From: Hericium rajendrae
Taxonomy: Eukaryota > Basidiomycota > Agaricomycetes > Russulales > Hericiaceae
Length of the DNA stretch: 64,000 nucleotides
NCBI GenBank assembly: GCA_033439255.1
Contig: CM065885.1
Coordinates: forward strand, 186,001 to 250,000
Direction: 5' to 3'
The position numbers were made by a program, and so were the translations under genes. Below are positions 22,387-34,168 of this stretch, piece after piece (the stretch's first letter is position 1; each line of letters starts with the position of its first letter). The notes below the pieces were generated by a model. It did no database searches. It saw only the letters and a program-made list of their open reading frames with translations, and was not told the origin of the DNA.

Positions 22387-25300
22387 TTACAGACCATAAT
22401 GTATAAACGGTGCCCAGTACTGTGGCTTCAAATTCTCGCTTCGCAGCTTAAGCTGGGTATGTCTCAGCGCGCGCGCCGCCTCTCCTGGCGCCAGCATCCT
22501 CGGGAACTTCGGCCCCTGGTTGAAGATGTAGCCGTACACCGAGTCCGCCACCTCTTCTCCCTTATCGTCCCGGATCTTCCACATCGTCGCCACGATGCTC
22601 TTGAAGCCCGCGAAGTGCAGCGCCGCGGCGACATGGATGGCCTCGTCGGAGAGACCGGGCGAGCCCATGGCCGTCTCGCACGCGAGGAGCATCGCAAACT
22701 CGCCGGAGAAGCTCTTGTCCCCGATCATGGAGATCGGCATGCGCCCGTCCTGCAACAGCAGCGCGCTCTCCATGGGATTCGTGAAGTTCTGCGTGCCGTG
22801 ACAGGCGAAGTGGACCCAGTCCGAGCGCTCGAGCTCGCTGAGGACGTGGGAGCTGGTGGCCTGCTCGAAGGGGAGGACATTGACGTGCTTCCCGCCTGCG
22901 TGCTTGCGCACAAGATTGATCTCGTTCTGCACGTGGGTGAGAGGCTCGTAGCCTGGATGCGAGGTCCCCGAATGACAGACCGCGAGAACGCGGGGATATG
23001 TCGAGTCAACAGGGTACGACGGTCGCCGGTGTGTTTCTTGTGATCGGAGTACGGTAGACAGCGTGGTGATGTAGGAAGAGATGACATAGTCGAGCATGCC
23101 TGCGGTGCCATTTCGAAGGCACGCTGCATGAATAGGTAGAAAGGCCAGCTTTCCTGTGGGGCACCAGCGCACCTGGGCAGGGTTATTCACATCCCTCCTC
23201 AGACCTGCTTTCTTGAACGCGTCAGAGTTGAGAATAGGCTCGCACAAATTGACCCATAACCCTTCCATTATGTGCGGGAAGATATGCCGCCGATCTTTAG
23301 GATCGTGCTTCAGTATCCTGAGCAAGTCCGACACATCATGATCTATGTCACTCTTCCGCAGGTCCTTTAGATGAATTACATGAAGGTCCCCTTCGGGAAG
23401 GACGATCAATGCATCGCAACGATGGTCACTTGTGTTCACGATAACGATAGGTGCTTCATCTGCGGCACGGCGAAGCCTTTCGAAGGGCACTGGGGACAGA
23501 AAATCGCTGAAGCCCTCGATCCGACGGACATCCGAGAGACGATCTCTCCAGCGGGTGACGGCGCTCTGTGTCGCTCGCCCGGAATGATCGTAGGAGTCAC
23601 CGTCCAGCGATGCACGGAACTGGTCCCGCAGGATAGCCGCAAGATCGGCCGCGAGCTCAGCGTCTTCGTGCTCTAGACGCTTGATATCCTGACGCAGTTG
23701 TGCAGCTTGAGACCACAGGATGGCCCGACCTTGGTCCAGCAGCTCGACCGCCTTACCGATATGGGCCTGTGCGTTCTCCGGATCCACTTCGGCGAGGCGA
23801 AAGGCACATGCAGCTGCATCGCTTGCAAGACTCCTAGGCACAGTATATAATTGTGCAAGACGGGAAGAGGTCGTGATGCCCATCATGGTGGCTTGCACAA
23901 GAAGTGAAATGGAGTGCTCGTATCCTTTGAGTGCGGAGGTTAACAGCTCCTTCTCCTGTAAGAATGGGAAAGCCTTGGTATTATGAACGAGCGTTGCCCA
24001 ATCAAGAGCCGCGCTCAACCGGTCGTGAACAAACCCATATTCAGCATTGACAGCCTTCTCGAGCAGCTCCAAAGCCGTTGCGAACTCGGAAGCATTACAG
24101 TCGAACGAGGCTAGCCTGAGGGATGAATGTGCAAGACTCCGCAGGGCCTGCACGCGGAAAGGCTGGAACCGGGAGAACTTGTCGATACTATTAAGTGCGC
24201 GGCGCTGAAGAATGACGGCTCTGGTGATATCCTCCCGCTTGTTGCCCGACTTGTCGAAACGGACCCGGTAGGCCGTCCCTGCGGAGACGAGATACTGTTG
24301 GTGAAGATGGCTAGTGGACGGTGCCATGGAAATTGCCCTTTCGTGACTCCGCAATGCCTTCTTGATAATGTCATCTCGTTGCAGCTCGGAATGTTCGTAT
24401 TTCAAAGTGAGAGCTCGTCCCAGGGCGTCTTGCTGGGCACTGACGTAGACCCAATCGATGTTCAGACGAGGTATTGCGATAGCACCAGGGCGGCGCACGT
24501 AGGCTGAAAAGAGCCGAGGCTCTCGCTCCATAACCTCGTGGATAGCAGCAACCTCGCTCCGCCCGAGATGTCTCTTGCTCATGGCCTCGAAGTTGCCGAA
24601 GACATTCTGACGTTTCTGGCTATAGGAAAGTGCCTCCTTGAGGAATTGGACCGCGCCGTCGACGAAGTCTTTGACCCGTGATCGTTCAAACGCGATGAGG
24701 AGTAGTCGTCCGATACTGTAGGCATACCTCGGGTCCGACCGTTCGGTGATCAAACGTACTGCACGATAGATATCCTCGATGGGCCCGTCCGCTTGATAGC
24801 GCTGCATGAGACAGTTGACGAGGCAGTTCTCCCGTCTTCGCTTCGTTCGTTGAGAGCAGTCCTTCGGAATCCGCTTTGTAACGAATTCCGCCCAATACAT
24901 AGCAGTTTCGAGGTCCGTCGACTTCAATGCTCCTGTCTGACCGAAGCGTGTGCAGAGAAATGTGCTGTAGGAGGTGAGGGCATCCAATGTCATCTCCGAC
25001 TTCGTATCCGTGCATTTGATGACGCCGTCGTCGTCCATTTCGATATCAGGTAGGAGGCGCAAGACTTTCTCGTGGTAAGCTATGGCATCATCGAGGTCAA
25101 CCGCCGACTGGTTAGACTCGAAGCGGGACATCAGGATATCTGTCAAGATCTCGAGACTGGAGCTTCGGCACCGGAGGTCCATGGGCAGATCCACTCGCTC
25201 ACGGAGCCTTGCAATGGCAGCATCTTCGAGGACGTCTTTATGTGAATCGCTGCGGAACTGGCACAACAGCAACGAGGCTAACTCGCGGTCGAGATAGCTG

Positions 25301-25955
25301 GCAAAGGCCGTTGGAGAGTCCTCTGGCAGAAGTTTGATGGCATCCTTCAGACATTGAATCGCGTCTGTCATGTCCGAGATCGACTCGAGACCAGCGCCGA
25401 AGTGGTGGAAAGCAGAATGATGATAGACACCCATTTCCGCCATATACATGGCTTTGTGGTAGTCGTCCATCTGCAGCGTCCGAAGACATCTGTCGAGTCC
25501 GCTGGTAGCATAAACCAGAAATTCGTTTCGGCTGGTAACCAGGAAGAGTAGATGGCGGAAGCGAGCTAGGCTGCTCATGTGCAGGGCGAGTTCGGAAGGT
25601 TCGGATGCTGCTTTACGAAGGGACTCTTTCCGAGTTGCAATAGCCTGCTCCAGGTTCACCGCGCACATGACGTATCGGACTTTGACGTCTAAGTGCTTCG
25701 TGCATCTGTTGGATATTCGTGATCTGTTCGGATAGGATGATGATGAGAGGCTACTTACGGGACTATGATGAGGGTGAGTCTAAAGTTCTTCGGGTCGAGA
25801 CGAGAAGGGTACTCGATTGCCTCCGTCATCCTGGCGTCATCATCACAGGTATTCGGAAACACGTCTGCTCCTTCATCGCTAACGATTTCTCCCAAATCGC
25901 TGCGAAGTAGGACAGGTTGAGAAAGCTGACATGCAGCGACAGAGGTCATGCTCAC
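22387..25955 (-). CDS. TPR-CHAT caspase-like protein, copy 2, 1171 aa
   Basis: Two exons, 25955-25759 and 25705-22387, with a 53-base intron at 25706-25758. The sum of 3516 bases is 1172 codons, with no break. About 900 residues of TPR-like helical repeats come first (for example ALELLEKAVNAEYGF). The C-terminal CHAT domain has the His of FACHGTQ near residue 1035 and the Cys of LLACETAMG near residue 1075, the catalytic dyad of this caspase-like clan. CHAT stands for caspase HetF associated with TPRs; in bacteria such proteins act as signal-triggered proteases. The roles of the expanded mushroom copies are unknown. In front of the chosen start, an ATG further up meets a stop after four codons, which is why 25955 was chosen. 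The gene ends 85 bases from the end of AAA-B. Confidence 0.9.
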
Positions 25956-27572
25956 GTATGAAGTTTCTCAGTACAAGGACATGCAAATCGCTGGAAGTCG
26001 CCTGCGATATAACACGTTCAATTCAGATTACTCAAGGAGGGGCGGAAGGGCGCCCTACTCACTCATCTCGTCTGCCGCGCCGTCACGGATATCCCAGAAT
26101 AACTCTCAAAGGACCTAAGTTTCGAGGCGGATCAGGTCCAGGTAACAGCCGAGGCCTCAAGTCAGATCGAGGAAGAAAAAAGACCAGAGATATGTCCAGA
26201 ATTCGGAGGTTTCTGTCCACAGCGTGGCTGCAGATGCTCAAAAGACGAGCAGTCACGAATTGAAAGTGCTTCCCCGCCGCCCGTCAGGGAATATTTTCGG
26301 TCAAGCGCGTCTGGACGAAGGATGGCCCTGGGCCTCGCGTTAGGCTGAGTAGATAACTCGTCAATCCTCTGCACTAAAAGGCGACGGCGCAACTCACCAG
26401 TATTAGTGGAGCCTTGAGGATTCGCGCAGACACTGCACAGCAGGGCAGGTACACAGCCGTTGCAGAGGCACATTGTATGTCCATGACCTCGATCATCGGG
26501 AAGACGCCGGGCGCGGAAGTCGTCAGAGATCAAATGAGATATTGCATATGAAGGACGGTCCGGGGGATTCCTGCCTCGCGACGACGAAGTGAATGGCGAT
26601 GATTCCAGCAAGCGCCGAACCAGCGCCCAGCGGAATCAGTTTACGGCTCCCCGATGACGAGAGCCATCAGTACTGATTTTCGCGATGGGAAGGGGCAGCA
26701 TGGACGCCATCAATTTTATCTATCATGAGCGTCGTTGCAGGTTGTTGCACGGGTAGGGTTCGACTGAGACCATGTTGTTGATTCCAGTCAGACAAGATGG
26801 GAAACAAAAAGAGTCTATTGACTGTGACGTGTGACATGTGATCACAACAGAAGTGGACTTGCAGATGACCGGTTCAACATAAGTTTATCCTTCATTTGGG
26901 CGACAAGAATACCATGTCAGCATGCCTTGTAATCTGTCCATGGACGGAAGCGCGAAGGACCCATGGAGCAAGAGACAAGAAGAGAAACATGCTCACAACA
27001 CCGGAGAGGAACAATGGAGATCCAGCACAATGGAGGAGTCGCACCTGTTTCACGCACCTCTGTCGAGTCTCGACCGTAGACCAATTCTTGCGCGGCGGTT
27101 CGAGCATTGTAGTCATGCCCAACAGCAAGCTCAAGATTCCGCCTCATCATTGAGGTCATGCACTGTTGTCCAATACTGTTCAAATCACTAGTAGCCCCCT
27201 CCAGGACGAATGAGCCCCATTTTGGCGAGTAAAGATGGATCATTGTCCGTTACCGCACGAATCACTCACGTTTATGTATATACGGTGAGACGTTGTAGGA
27301 CGCATCCCAGACAGTGCGGCGCCTTGACGAGTTTGACTGAGCATCCAGGGATGATGCCGATGACATCCTGACGTGGCGCTCAAATGTTAAACCGGAAAAT
27401 GAAAATCGAGAACGGAGATGGATGGCAGAAATCATTTGGCTCGATGCATCCTACTCATCGCTGCTGTCGATGACCATATACAACTGATAACTATCCATTA
27501 GAGTAGACTGCAATACCAAAATACACTTTGACGAAATCTCTAAACTGTACATATAGAAAAATACCGTAAGTA
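25956..27572. other. Intergenic stretch
   Basis: Begins with sequence conserved with the leader of CHAT-1 (to about 26,010). A 149-codon frame on the minus strand at 26162-26611 has a few Cys residues but no family resemblance. The remaining kilobase shows no supported gene. Confidence 0.5.
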
Positions 27573-28493
27573 TCAGGACTCGAGGACGACTTGGAAAGAG
27601 GGATGACACCTTGCTGGATCAACCAGCAAGAGGCCGTCACCTTCGAGATGCCACCCATTCCCAGACCGACCGGGGTTTGGGTGTATACAGGAATATAGCG
27701 GATAGAATGGGGCATCTGGGGTGGCCACACCGCTCTTCCAGATGCCCCCAGTCGAATAATGGTGCCATGCGCTGCCGTCCTGGCTAAGATTGGAGAAATT
27801 CAAGCCAAGCGCGGCGTGGCCATCGACGGCCGTAGTGTTATTTGTGAGGACTGATGAGCGAGTACGTGAAGGACTATCCTTGGGACGAGACTTCACTAGT
27901 ACTCACAAAGAGCGAACATAGGACAGGTGAACACGCTGGTGACAAGACACTTTCGCTTGAGGAATAGCGAAAGGTGAGGGAGCAGTTTCCCTTTGTCCTG
28001 TATTCGAAATTCCTTGGGCTTAATGAGGACGACGATGGCACCCTTCTTGCCCGTGATCCTCCATCGACCTTTGATGGTGCTGTCGACAATCTCTGGATGT
28101 TTTCTGCCTGCGTGTCAAAGGGTGAAGGACGAATGAGGATCTCGAATGACGCACTCGCTGAAATCCGCGTCGAACGCTTCGGCGCTACAGCCTCGAGAGA
28201 CAATGATATATTGGCCCTCGGTCGCGCCCTCGAGCACAGGGTGATTCTTCCCGATTTGTAGTTCAGGCCTAAAGTCCGCGTCGTAGATGCTGCCCTCCTT
28301 CTCGAACTCGGCCGTCTTGCGATTCAAGACACCATAGTCGCCGACCTGCTCCGCTGATCGGTCAGCGCCGCACGCCCCACCCATGAGTTTCGTCGTGACA
28401 GACCTTCACACTTTGATTTGGCGACCAGTTCCCGAAGCATTCGCTAGTTTCATGTACAAGATCGACGAATACGCGACCATCGTCGACTTTCAT
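27573..28493 (-). CDS. Unknown-family protein X1, 251 aa (tandem copy)
   Basis: Four exons: 28493-28404, 28345-28155, 28103-27907 and 27850-27573. The sum of 756 bases is 252 codons. Its tandem neighbour X2 has the same exon order, and exons 2 and 3 have identical lengths (191 and 197). Shared landmarks are FGNWSPNQ near the start, VGDYG, TAEFEKEGSIYD, IKGRWR, AIVVLIKP, CLVTSVFTCPMFAL and HHYSTGGIWKSG. I cannot name the family or a function. There is no signal peptide or membrane segment. The start is the first ATG before a block shared with X2. Confidence 0.75.
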
Positions 28494-29406
28494 GGTGTCA
28501 CCGGTGTGCGATAAGGCGCGTAAGTGGATATAGGAGTGGCAAGTTCAACAAGATGGTGAGAGTCTGAGTTCTAAGAGTACGGGCGCTACTGTCGGCCTAT
28601 AAAGAGTCTATAAAGGGAGTTTGCCGCGGTCCTCTTTCATTCATCCTCAAAGTCCACAGCACATGATCATCTTGACATAACTCCATATACGCGTAGTACA
28701 GCTCCCATTGAACAATGATGGACGCTGGATTCTTCAATGCTGTTCATTTTGACTCCAAGTGGAGGATTGTCTAACGATACTACCTCCACGAAGCCTGCGG
28801 ATCCCAATGACGGCTGTCAATGTAGGCCTAGGTTGACGAGGAACTTCAGGTTCCGCCTCAGTTCCGCTTTCTTATTCTAGCAATACTCCAGACGGCGTTT
28901 CCGACACCAGTCAGCTCAAGGGCGCCTGCAGGCGCTTCTCGTCTACACAGCTCCTGCCTGGAGCGATAAGGGCGGACTTCAGGTTGCCACAAAAACAAGA
29001 CCTTTTCTAGACTTGTTTCTTCAGGTTTCGCAGGGCACTGGGGCTCGAGATGATGACTCGAGGATCGATGTGATGATCTTAGCAGAGTAGTCGCAACTAC
29101 TATAGTCGTTGGCAATGTTGATCTTGAGGATGAACTTAGATCGAGTGGCCAACGAGCGGAAGCAAAATATTCTTCCGGGAATATAGTCCCTTTCTTCCGA
29201 CCTTGATGCGATGACCAGCCTCAACTTGTTCGGACAAAATACATCCATACGTGCATTAGCTGTGTGCATACAAGAAGATATCGTACACGTCCCTACATTT
29301 GTCATAGTTGTTCCATAGATTCATAAATGCAAGAGATATCCCAGCGAACATTCAAAAGAAACCCCAGAAACCACGTCAAATTGATTTGCTCATCCATGCT
29401 CTCAGT
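28494..29406. other. Intergenic stretch between the tandem copies
   Basis: Promoter side of X1 and 3' side of X2. Open frames of 60-95 codons are not recognised. Confidence 0.5.
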
Positions 29407-30484
29407 TCAGCTCGCGGGTATTGTCCTCACGTTCCTCACCCTGCGCTTCAAGCTCAGAGTCCATTGAGCAAGACAAGATATATCAACGTACCTCGTCCTC
29501 GTCTTCCCCATCCGATGTCGGGATCTCATTGCCGTCGTCGTCAGGACATTCCATGGTGGCTGATAGGCCTCGAATTCATCATCATCCTCATCTTGAACCT
29601 CGGGACTTCCCCTGAGACCGAGCATCCGCTTCCATCGAGGCCTCTGGACTTTGGGCTGGCGTAGAGAGTACAGGGGATAGAAGATGGATTTACCCTCCTC
29701 GCCGCCACATCTCCACACACCACTCGAGGTGTAGTGGTTCCAGGTGCCGTTGAGGCCGCTGCCCACCTTCTCCAGCAAGTTCAGGCCAACCGCGGCGTCG
29801 CTCAACTGCTGTGCCTTCTGGGTAAGGACTGGCGAACGCACAGCCTGGTGAGCGCGAAAGTTGACAGTGAATTGGCTGCATGACTTACGAAGCGCGAACA
29901 TTCCACATTCAAAGACACTCGTCACGAGAGCCCTGTCCTTCAATGTATCTGTGAGCTTCGGCAGCAGCATGCTCCTGTCCTTGATCATCTTCTCGACAGG
30001 CTTGTGAAGAACCACAACGGCACCTCTACCACGGCCAAACGACCACCGTCCCTTGATATGGCTTGACGCGATGCCTGGATACGCCCTGCTCCGAGATCAG
30101 AGCAGAAACGACACTAAGAACGACATATGCTACATACGCGGTGAAGTCGGCGTCAAAACCCTGGGTCTTGCCCTCCCTAGAAACGACGATGAATTCGTCC
30201 TCCGGCTGCTGCTCCTCGACGTCGTGATTCTCCTTGATCTTCAGCTCGGGCAAGAAGTCCTCATCGTAGATGCTCCCATCCTTCTCAAACTCGGCCGTCT
30301 CGCGATTCAGCTTTCCATAGTCGCCAACCTGTGCGCCGCACATCAGTCTGGGGCGCACAACAATCAGGGAACATCCACCGACCTTCATCTGCTGGTTGGG
30401 ACTCCAATTGCCGTAGCGCATGCTCGCCTCCTGGATCAGGTCGGTGAACAGCCGGCCGCTGCTGGTCTCTGGGTTTCGCGACAT
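29407..30484 (-). CDS. Unknown-family protein X2, 303 aa (tandem copy)
   Basis: Four exons: 30484-30383, 30328-30138, 30085-29889 and 29828-29407. The sum of 912 bases is 304 codons. It is homologous to X1 along exons 1-4 (RYGNWSPNQ, VGDYGKLNRETAEFEKDG, IKGRWSFG, ALVTSVFECGMFAL, NHYTSSGVW). It differs by a longer C-terminus with an acidic run (EVQDEDDDEFEAY) followed by a basic tail. An alternative splice at the GAGGACGAG|GTACGT site near the end would change only that tail. Function unknown; no transport signals seen. Confidence 0.75.
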
Positions 30485-31377
30485 TTTGTCTGCTAGGGCG
30501 ACGGGGTGGATGGATACACTATCAAAAGAACGTAGTCGGATGAGCGTCTACACTTCTATCCTGGTTTATATCGATCCTCGTTGCAGCGCTTTTCTGTGCG
30601 GGGGTCTTATTCGGAGCTTGCCATGCTGCACGACCAGGCACAGCATCTACTTTGTGCTCCAAATGTGTACGACTCCGTCATGGCGCCTTTCCATCAGGCC
30701 GACAGAGTCCCCAATCACTCTCTGATGGTGATCAGAGACAGTCACCACGTTATCATGATTGGCCTAGGATCCGATCTTAGCCTTCCGGAGCAACCTGTTA
30801 GTGAACTAATTCTGGGTCGTCGGGCTACCAGGTACTAGAGCACGTCGGATCCATATTCTTTGGGCCTCTTATAACACGCCAAATAACCCCCGAAGACCCA
30901 AAGGATCCATGCGTTTAAATCCGTTTGGAAAGGTCGACTCCAATAGGGCGCTCCGGACCTTGCATGGAAGCTGCCTGGGACAATAAATCCTCGACAAGTA
31001 TGGAAGGAGACTTGGTGCAGGTGTACAGCTGAATTGATCGGAGCTCTCTGCAAGGTAGCCACGTCTAGGCAGATACCTCTGCCACTCCTCCAGCATAGCA
31101 CCACCGGCCGAAGGAAGACAGGCCCATATAATTATAGACATCCACGGGTTTCTGGACACGGATTGGAGATCGGATTGCAGATGGACAGGACACAAGGCCA
31201 TTCTGATGCGCATATGTTCCGAGACCTCGCCGTGAGAGAATGAATCCGCCAACCACCGCGATGCGACCGGAGACAGAATCTGTGGCAATAAATGTCCAGA
31301 ACAACGCATGAGAAATTGTATCTCAATATGCGGGTATCACATTGATAGGTCTTCTGTACAAGTATTCGCTAAAATCG
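30485..31377. other. Intergenic stretch
   Basis: Lies upstream of X2 and downstream of the MYND gene. Short overlapping frames only; nothing supportable. Confidence 0.5.
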
Positions 31378-33565
31378 TTAGCAGATATCACTCCCATCCC
31401 TCCGTAGATTCTGTCGGCCGAAGGTCAGAACAACGGATACGATTGAAACAGAGGTGTATTTACTTCCATGTGCCTGCAGAAAGCCTCGAATGGCGTTTCG
31501 CGCCATCATCAAGTCGATCTCGTCGACACTAGTCGGCATGGTGTCCTCATCGCCCCCTTCGTTCTGATGCCACCTCCACTCTTCTTCTTCCCACCGCTCC
31601 GCACTCTCCCATACCGACTGCGCCGTGAGCGTCATGACGATGGAGCAGCCCTCCCCGACGCAGATCTTGCTCTCAATCAACGTCGTCTTCCCGCCGCTCA
31701 TCTGCGCCTTCTCCAGGATGCTGTCACTGCGCGCCTCCGTCACACGGCTGGTGCCTGGCTTGATGTCCTTCGACAAGTCGTGCTTGTCCAGCGCAAAGAC
31801 ACCGTAGGTTGGGGGCACGACTGTGTAGTCGATGCTCATGCCGAGATTGGCCTTCGGAACGCCGGAAAAGTCGCGCGCAGCAATACTATGCAGGCGCGGC
31901 ATATTGTGCCGCGCATCGTGAATTGCGAGATGGTGGTGGAAAAGACGGTCCTCTTTCCTGATCGCGTCGTCCTGCAGCACTGTTATAGCATCAGAAAGGT
32001 AAGCCCTGTTAGCGTGCAGATGGGGGAAAGAAAACGCATACCGCGCAGCTCTTCTTTCTTAAGCTTGCATTCTGCCTTATGACTCTTCTTCCATCCGGAA
32101 ACCTGGCACTCCTTGGAGCAATATAGGGTCGTCCCGCAGCCAGTACATCTTTTCAAGTTGTCTTTCGGCGCTTTCTTGCGGCACTGCCGGATGAAAATAT
32201 CAGCTCGAGCGTCCATGTCGTGCGGAAGGACGGCCACACGCACGTAAGTCGCAGTGCGCCACTTCGCGTTTCATCGCGTCTGACCTCCACTTGATGAGCA
32301 GCCGCTCATGGGCAAGCTTCTTCGTCTGATACCACGAATCCGCGACAGGCGACTTTTCAATCTTTTTGCGATCCTCCGGCGTCTCAAGTAGACGCATCGC
32401 CGCATCGACAGCGACGATAACCGAGCGGTACACGAGATACCGTGGAATCGTATCCTTGATGAGCCGCAGCGTGAATCTGCGCGCCTCCGCGTCAAGGCGG
32501 TTGAACGACGGGCTGACGTTGACAAATGCCTGGAGCAGGCCCTGCTGCACGGCCTGTCGCACATACGGGATGCCATCGCCGGCCTCGATGAGGTTGCTGA
32601 TGAAGCCAAAGCAGGTGGTGACGGCAGGAATGTTCTCCTCATCCAGCCGCGTAGCCGATAGGCGGAGCAGCGCCTTCGCCGAGCCCGACGCCACCCTTGC
32701 CGAGGATGGCGCGGCGCAACGGGTGCTTTCTGCTGCGTGAGACGGCGATCAGCGCGTCGATGTACGCATGCACGTGTTTAGGGTCGACCTGGGACTTGTC
32801 GAGCAGAGCGCGAAGGCGCCCGAGCCCGAGTTCCGCGACGGTGGACGCCTTCCCCCCGGCAGCCTGTACAACCTCGTCGAGCATGGCATCCGTAGCAATG
32901 AAGAGCACGTGGTGGAAGGCGGCCGAGCAAACAGGCATAGGGAGCAACGATGGCAGCGTGCCTGCGTCCTCCTGCATCCAGAGCTTCGTTCAATGAGATC
33001 ATGCCCGGCGTCGCAGAGATCATGGTCTGCAGCGCGTCATCCTGCGTGAACGAGTAAAGCGCGTATGCGATCACCTCGAGCGAGCTTTTACGCTGCGCTG
33101 GAGAGCCCATGTGCGGGTTCGTGTTGAGGGTATAGAAAAAGGCCATCCAGCGCGCGATGCCGCGCCAGCCATCCTTGATCGGCTGCAACAGCGCCGCATT
33201 CTCCGTTTGCAGGAGGGGCCCGAAGTTGGCGAGGGCCATGATGGCGCCGTGGGCGCGATCGGCGGCGACCGTTGCAGGAGAGCGAGGTGCGGCTGGTTTC
33301 GTTGGGTCCGGGCATTTGGAAGCGTCCAGGTGGGAGACGAGCATCTCGACGACCTCTGGTGTTTGAAGCTGGGGAATGGCTTGTACATTATTTGCAATTA
33401 TCTTGATCTGCAAGGAGTTTCCCTCCCTTGCAGCCTTTATGGCCTGAGGCGGGGTTCAAGATAAAAATGTGGTAAGACAAACAACTCGAGTGGTCTCACT
33501 TGTTTGGGATTGCGCTGAATCTCTCGGGAGGCTCGCGCGAAGTCCGCTTCTGACATTGGCAACAT
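31378..33565 (-). CDS. MYND zinc-finger protein (frame disturbed)
   Basis: Exon 1 (33565-33500) encodes SEADFARASREIQRNPKQA-type sequence, the typical start of a large basidiomycete MYND family. An ATG at 33556 is an alternative start. A 56-base intron follows. The long second exon encodes armadillo-like helices (TPEVVEMLVSHLDASKCPDP; LRLIKDTIPRYLVYRS). The MYND finger is at about 32,090-32,190 (CRKKAPKDNLKRCTGC, LYCSKECQVSGWKKSHKAEC). A last exon from about 31,981 ends at 31,378. The first Cys of the finger probably comes from the HCDL end of the previous exon; that junction (near 32,244) is not settled. The family frame shifts twice inside exon 2, near 32,985 and near 32,690, each fitting one extra base. 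MYND fingers bind short peptide motifs; the role of this family is unknown. Confidence 0.7.
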
Positions 33566-34168
33566 TTTCGCCTGTTTGCTTGGGAGACGCTGGAGGCCAT
33601 TGGGTTGGGTGATGTTAATGCATCCACGTCAGACGGTCGCCGAGATGCTGGAAATTTGCCTACGGAAAATATGCTGAGCGGTCTTTTTCGACTCGACTCA
33701 GTTCGATCCGCTGGATATTGAAGTGAACAACAAGGAGAGAACAAATGGCGTCGTTAAAGGTCGGTGGAGCACAATTCAGTGTTTTGCGCGAATCGCAACC
33801 ACTTCGAAAGTTATCATCGATTGCCGTCTCGTCGCAAGCGAAAGTTGCTTTCCCACGCTTCATGATGGTTCAAACCTATTCAAACAGCTCGAGCAGGACT
33901 CTGGCCAGAAGTTCGTACGATATGGCTCTCAGCTGTACTCCAAATTTTGCAAGTGACGCGGCGATACGGATCATCATACTTAGGTAGTGCCCATGGCCCC
34001 TGCTGTAAGGCCGAACCTGTTGGTATTTCGCTTGATGCTGTCCTTGCTCTCGGTCGCCCCGCAGCGCATCCATGCACCCCAAATCATGTATCATTCCCAG
34101 AGAAACAGGTTCAACGCAACGAGCGAGTGAATACGTGCAATTCCTCTCTCGTGCATTACAACCGTCCT
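33566..34168. other. Intergenic stretch
   Basis: Head of the MYND gene and tail of the secreted-protein gene. No other feature recognised. Confidence 0.5.

Noticed and set aside
21283-23043. A 586-codon frame on the plus strand
   Set aside because: It reads through an intron of AAA-B into the antisense of CHAT-2. The spliced AAA-B model explains the region with known motifs.
31468-32082. A 204-codon plus-strand frame
   Set aside because: Antisense of the last exon of the MYND gene.
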